Assembly (NCBI GenBank): GCA_026419785.1
Contig: JAODTK010005612.1
Span: 168,640 to 232,639 of the forward strand
Source: Sclerodactyla briareus
Lineage: Eukaryota > Echinodermata > Holothuroidea > Dendrochirotida > Sclerodactylidae
Direction of reading: 5' to 3'
DNA: 64,000 bases
The position numbers and the translations under genes are program-made. The notes beneath the pieces are model-generated. The model saw nothing but the letters and a program-made list of their open reading frames with translations, made no database searches and was not told the origin of the DNA. Positions 58,713-64,000 of the stretch are shown here, in pieces. Within the stretch, counting starts at the first letter, position 1. Each line of letters opens with the position of its first letter.

Positions 58713-60329
58713 GAATTGTATGGGATGGATTATGGGGTGGGATAAGGTATCTATATGCTTTCGTTATTTCTACATATTTTGGTATATCTTTTTTTCAATC
58801 CCCGTCAGTTGCATCTTGGTTCATTCTTTGCTGTTTCGTTTGTTTTTAGTGGTGGGGGAGGAGAACGGGTTTTTCTATAGGGGAATCTGCCTTCCTGATG
58901 TGTCCTGCCATGTCAATGTCTCAGTAGCGTGAGATAGTTTTGCGTATTTCGAATGCGGTTTCCCTAGGTTAAACTAGTTATGGTAAGGTAAAGTAGGCCA
59001 GGGATCGGCATAATCGATTGAATGCCGTGAACAACCAGTAGTTTCGTTTTCTTTAAAATTAGGCAATCAATTTAAATCTCTACAACTCAATATTTATCTC
59101 TGGAGAAGACAAATGCACAGCGGGCTCCAGCATGGAAAATTACATTACTCGGGGAGTGTACCGCATCTTATTTCTAGATGTCTATCAAGACTACACACGG
59201 GCGGTGGGCCCCAATCTTAACAAGATATCTTGATGGTACGTATGCGTTGTTCGGCGATACAATCGTCCTTAGATGGATAAATATCCTCGAACTGTCGGAT
59301 GTCCGTTCACCCGATATTCCCCGCTTAACTAACATTTGCCAGCGCCGGGTTATCGATGTCATGTTTGGTTGGATTCTCATCCATCAATAGATGATAACCT
59401 ATTTCCTATAGCATCGAGTGACCGCTTGGAGCCTCAACTCAGCCGGGAACATGTATCCGGCACTACAGAGGCTGTTGAAGAGTCTCTGAATCATGAATCG
59501 ATCAGGTTATTTCACCTCGCAGTGTCAGTTCGACGTTCTGTTTGGCAGCTAAATCTGGACAGTTTATTCCACCTCTCGCTTCGACGATTGTAAGTTCACA
59601 CGTCAATGCTAACAATTGAATACTGCTTACGAGGTTATGCAATGATATAGCGTCATTGATTTCGACTCTTAAAAACAAAAAAAAAACAAAAAAAATCGGT
59701 TATTTGGTCACGTCATTCGGCGCAAACTCGCTCCAACTGTTAATAGTTTGGATAAAGACCCGAGCCTTCAAATAACGTAAGTACAGGTAACAGCATGGTT
59801 ATGGGAACGACGTAAACTGTATCATCGACCTAATGTTAAATCACTCAAACAGCGCAGAATGTCATCAACTGGGAACGACTGACTTTGTATCTAATGATCT
59901 GCAGACAAAGTTTATTCTTATCCGTTTCAGCATAGCGATCTTCCCGAACAGGAGAATCTCAGAATTCTCACAATTCAGAGAATCTCCCGACTGCACAGAA
60001 CTTGTTTGATTCGATTGGGGGTAAAGGAACCAGACACTCGCATTTACGCTTGAGGGTCTTACAATTTCAGGAAACATAAACACAGAGCTTCAACTTTTCC
60101 GGCTCGAACAATTATACGTTTATCATGGGCGTCAACAGGTGGGGGACCGTGGGGGGGGGGGGCATGTTACCCACTTTTCGACAATGCTCTAGTACCCTTG
60201 AAACACTTTCAAACAAGTTTAAAATTTTGAAAATGTGGACATTCTCCCTCCACACCCCCACACTTTTGAGAGGGTGGTGACGCCATGCGTGTATCCTATC
60301 AATAAATAATTCTTTGATTGTCTCCATAC

Positions 60330-60952
60330 GGTACGGTAAACTGGGTAACGCTGGGCGTCTACGATAATTTTAGGGGTTTGGATTTCTAACGAATTGGTCG
60401 AGTTCGAGCGCATCTATTCTCTGGAAGCAGTAAAATATTATATCGTGTGATATTGACGGGATAAATGGAGAGGGGGGGGGGGGGGATAGTCACAATAGAA
60501 TATAATATGATAGATGTAATCTGAAGCAATTCAATTACAATTGAAATGCAATAACTCGTGGGCTAATTTGAATTTAATCCTGCAGATTCTGTTTCCCCTG
60601 TGAGTAGTATTCTTGTATTTCCGATCCATTGCGTACTCAGTTGTAAAAAAAATACAACAATACTATAAATATGAAAGAAAAACTGATTTTGTTATTTTCG
60701 TAATGCTTGTTCGTAATTGTCCTGCAAAAGTTACCACAAAATGGAAATGGGCTTTTTTTTTTTTGTTTTAACTCATACCAGGTGTCCCAGAAAGACCTCT
60801 CATTTCACATCAAATTCGATTTTTATAAATAGGTCACAGTGCCACTGTTCTTTTTGGAATATAGCATGTGTGGCGCTCATTGAAATTCCGTTCAATCGAC
60901 AGGAAATGAAAAATAAAACGCCTGCCAAAGTTACCCAGTTTACTATCCGCAT
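60330..60952. mobile_element. Inverted-repeat-bounded insertion in C'
   Basis: GGTAAACTGGGTAAC near 60336 and GTTACCCAGTTTAC near 60938 are 14-bp inverted complements, with partial extension (CTGGGCG / CGCCTG). They lie about 600 bp apart inside the ~800-bp segment that block C lacks. This suggests a small DNA transposon or MITE. Target duplications are not clear. Confidence 0.4.
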
Positions 60953-61704
60953 GCATTCTTTGTGGCGGGAATACAATCGAAGTAAGCTACAGCTGCATGC
61001 GAAAACATGGAGTTTATTGATGCGCGGGCGAACCCACGGAAATACCTACCAAACCTGCACTTTTGTGGGATCTAAGGCGTGTGAAATATGCATTCCCCTT
61101 TGTTTAAAAGTAAAAATGCCTTGAAGGATAGATTCCTCAACGACTGTTACATCATATCTCTCGTTGTCTGCGCTACGCTACTATCTTGACATGGTATTTT
61201 GACTATAGCAAGCAGCTATTCGCGATTTTACCAGCCTCTTGTCATATCGCCATAACAACATTGAAGACCTAATGATGGTAATGTGTCTCCGTTGTACGTT
61301 TTTCATTGTATTGGGTTGGACACAGTGAGCGATGGGACCCGTGTTTCCTGGAGGGCTGTCAAGTTATACAGATTCATCTGTATACTCGAGTGTGCGGGGT
61401 CTCTACGCGGCTACACAGGTTGCCAGTTCGAATAATGAGTTTGTAGCCTCTACGTGTCGCGAGTATGACGACAGTTTCAGAACACGTGTTTTTGGAATGG
61501 ATGAAATAAATTGCCTTGCGGAAAATTGAACATGTTATTCAGCGATGGCGTCCCATATTCCTTTATACCCCCCCCCCCCCCCCCTCCCGATTCTCCTTGT
61601 ACTCAATGGACTCATTGTTTAAACAAAACAGTCTGATCACATAACGGCTAAATGGCAGTGCCCGGGTGATTTTTTGTGTTGTCTCCCAGTCCTCAGTGTT
61701 GTAG

Positions 61705-61835
61705 TCGAGACCGACACATCCGAGTCCGAGACGATACCAGAGGGTGTCGAGACCGAGACCGAGACCAGGAAGCAAACCACTTCGAGACCGAGAAACCGAG
61801 AGCAGCACGGTCCGAGACGAGATCGAGACCAGACC
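61705..61835. repeat. Degenerate (GAGACC)n hexanucleotide tract
   Basis: GAGACCGAGACCGAGACC and variants cover the interval. Frames across it read as Arg/Asp- or Arg/Ser-rich low complexity, for example RDRDRDQE, and should not be taken as RS-domain proteins. Confidence 0.9.
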
Positions 61836-63950
61836 GAATGTATATAGTCAGTGTTATGGGCAACAATGCAACGTCCCGAACTGTATTGTATGCTATTTTA
61901 CCCCCATTCTCTTTTTCGACATGATAGCCACCTCTGCTCTTGATCATTTGCTTTTTCTTTTCTACTCTCTGCAAGACAGAAGTCAAACACTTCTCTCTTC
62001 TTCTTCTTCCCGATCATTCTCCACAGTCGACGCGAATAAATTCTAACCACTGAGCAAAAACAAGGGTGGTGCAATGTGAGCATGCACGCCCCTTCCTGTA
62101 TCCCCCTCTCCCATTTCGCCAAATTTATCGGTTAAGCCAGAACCAAACACCACCCCTCATCACATTTCAACAAAATGTGAAATCATATTGTGGAGACCCT
62201 ACTAGGATGCAAAGTGCAGACTGACCTCATGTCATTCAAAAGTAGTGAATATGGTACCGATACCCAGTCACACTTGCCACTGAGCGACTCAACAGCCATG
62301 GTGAGCCCCCACCCCCCCCCCCCCCCCCCACCACCACATCTTCACTTGTGTCTACCCTTCTCTTGACCTTGGAACATTCTTTCTCTGCATCCTTCATGCA
62401 AGCTTCAGATACTAACGGCTTTCCTAAACCAGGAATTATTGATCATCTCTCTACAGTCCTCTGTAATCCAAATAGCTGCTTATGTCCTACCCCCCACCCC
62501 TGGACACCCCTTTCCTTATGTGCCAGTTGGGCCCCTATTGTCTCCCATCCATAGCCCCATCCCTACAGTCCAAAATCATCGAGTAACTTGACCCCTTCTA
62601 ATGCATTACCATTAGTTTTTGTCCTATGATTGGATGACCAATTTCATATACCTATGTTCTGTAACGTTAGGGCCTCAGTGTTTCGTGTTAGGCATGGTTC
62701 TACTTTGGAAGTTGTGGACTTTCTCACAAAAACCAGTACAGTTCCATGGTGGTATTTTTTTTCAACTATCAACACTATAAAATACCCCTTAGTGACAAAC
62801 AATGCACCACTGGGCGAGGCCTAATACTACTACCTACCGTAATACTTTGTAGGCCTGAAATTGCCATACATTCTTTCAAAATACTCATTGATTGACTCGG
62901 CATAGCTACTTTCATTCATGCAAAGTACCAATAAAGCATCCAAGGTACATGTAATTAAGTGTACGGCAGGGACCCGCGGGGAGAGAAGTAAGTGTGGGGG
63001 GGGGGGTGGGGCTAATCATTGTGGCGGCCACCATCTAAGCGGAGCGCACCATAGGTTGGCGCGGGAGCGTAACATAAATTTTTTCGTATGACAGACCCCC
63101 AGATCGCAGGAGAAGCTACCTTCCTTGCGTTTTCCAGGCAGTAACTGACATCCTAAAAATTTATTCAGGTAAATCCCACATTTTTGTTTCTTTCGCGACA
63201 CGAATTACTTTCTTACCCCAAGGTAACAATAATACCTGAATTCTAACTAGATAAACTTGAGCGGCGTCGATTCAATGGAATTAAAATTTGACTTTACCAG
63301 TTACCGCTATTGTCGAACCAACAGACCACGTCAGGAATTTACTAGCAGGGGTTCCTATCTCCTGTTATGTGTGGTGGGAAGGAACTGTGTAGGCCTATGA
63401 ACTTTCATACTTTTTTGTCCAATTCAGAGAGGTGGGTCAGATGTTACTTTTAACATCGAACATATAGCATATTTGTGAACACCTGACAGCAGGCACGTCA
63501 ATGAATAAATATCACATACCACCCCAGTAGGGCTTTCGCTTTGTTTAAACGTTTCTACGTTTACACGAATGGTCGCGCGTTTAAACGGATCAAATTCCTG
63601 GTAGACCGGATCTTGTTCCCAGCCGTTCTTCCTTTAATCTTACCTACCTCGGACTAGAAACGTACATCTTTACTCCATCTTAAATGAGCCAACCTTTACT
63701 TTCGTCTGGGGCTGCCTGCCACAAACTCATTCCCGATGGAGCACGGGGCGTAGCCGGTCTGTTCGTTTTTTATGTGTTGAGGTGCTAGACTGTTGCAACG
63801 CCTCTGCGTCATGTTTGAACGCAGCCCCGTCTGTTTCTCCTCGCGGTAGAAAATTACCTTTCTCCTGTGGCACTAGTTGCAGGACTGACATGCAGCAGCT
63901 TGCAAATTGTTATCACATTCTGCATCATCACAGCCTGCTCTTTTCTCTTT
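61836..63950. other. Stretch without recognised genes up to the edge exon
   Basis: Runs of G or C at 62312-62329 and 62996-63006. Frames of 60-100 codons near 61.7-62.1 kb overlap on both strands and derive largely from low-complexity DNA. The stretch may be intron upstream of the candidate exon at 63962 if that call is right. Confidence 0.4.
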
Positions 63951-63961
63951 TCTTCCGACAG

Positions 63962-64000
63962 CTTCTTGACTCATCAGATTTCACTGAACAGGTGATTTCA
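63962..64000 (+). CDS. Candidate host exon cut by the window edge
   Basis: A strong 3' splice site precedes it: a continuous pyrimidine tract (CTGCTCTTTTCTCTTTTC, TTCC) ending GACAG at 63961, with possible branch-point words (ATCATCAC) about 30 bp upstream. The sequence from 63962 is open as LLDSSDFTEQVIS to the window end. CAG|GTGATT at 63991 could be a donor of a 30-bp micro-exon, or the exon may continue past the edge. No product is inferable from 13 residues. Confidence 0.35.

Larger units (their letters stand above)
58440..61600 (+). repeat. Block C' of the right copy
   Basis: Collinear with 44880-47570 from GCTACCAGGCCAC (58477, compare 44911) through CTTTCGTTATT, GATGTGTCCTG with CATGTCAA, TCGGCATAAT, and the well-kept 59160-59590 part. 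It continues to GAAACATAAACACAGA with CTTCAACTTTT (60070) and ACATGTTATTCAGCGATGGC (61530, compare GTTATTCAGGGATGGC at 47490). It carries a (TATG)n expansion at 58636-58712 and about 800 bp at 60125-60945 not found in the left copy. Confidence 0.85.

Noticed and set aside
61563-62046. Arg/Ser- and Arg/Asp-rich frames as an RS-domain splicing factor
   Set aside because: They are translations of a (GAGACC)n tract in several frames on both strands.

Overview
This window looks like intergenic or intronic DNA from a marine invertebrate, most likely an echinoderm or a close deuterostome relative. The grounds are the lack of dense coding sequence, frames that close within about 60-180 codons, abundant microsatellites, several decayed non-LTR retrotransposons, many TAGGCCTA-like palindromes, and AGGTCA-rich repeats of a kind I associate with sea urchins and hemichordates. 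The taxon is inferred; no marker gene settles it. I see no rRNA, tRNA, CRISPR array, operon or complete host gene.

Left part (1-21 kb): decayed dispersed repeats; a clean hAT-type non-autonomous transposon (5928-6211) with 15-bp terminal inverted repeats and a perfect 8-bp target duplication; a second inverted-repeat element (6893-7018) with a relative at 16726-16800; a worn satellite (10740-11790); an ~85-bp tandem repeat (12310-12690); and the 3' end of a CR1/L2-type LINE (17940-18510). Middle (21-32 kb): a minus-strand L1/Tx1-type LINE with most of its reverse transcriptase (21290-23625), a minus-strand CR1/jockey-like LINE (25660-26770), minisatellites, one full-length-looking copy of dispersed repeat family R1 and one copy of family R2. 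From 32 to 42 kb there is little beyond short tandem repeats, microsatellites and a possible LTR-retrotransposon scrap.

The most striking structure is in the right third. Three blocks in the order A-B-C (about 42.3-42.75, 43.16-43.99 and 44.88-47.57 kb) recur in the same order and orientation as A'-B'-C' (about 48.15-48.59, 52.15-53.96 and 58.44-61.60 kb). The simplest reading is an old tandem duplication of a ~5.4-kb locus. The right copy has swollen to ~13.5 kb by later insertions: a 300-bp-period repeat, a TIR-like element rich in poly(C)/poly(G), AGGTCA repeats and a LINE 3' end. The left copy gained an R1 element and a young 108-bp tandem array.

The only hints of host coding are weak: a well-formed 3' splice site and short open exon at the right edge (63962 on), one splice-flanked candidate exon on the minus strand (52569-52737), one on the plus strand (15358-15503), and two protein-like orphan frames (24067-24294 and 19372-19908, both minus). 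None is recognised.
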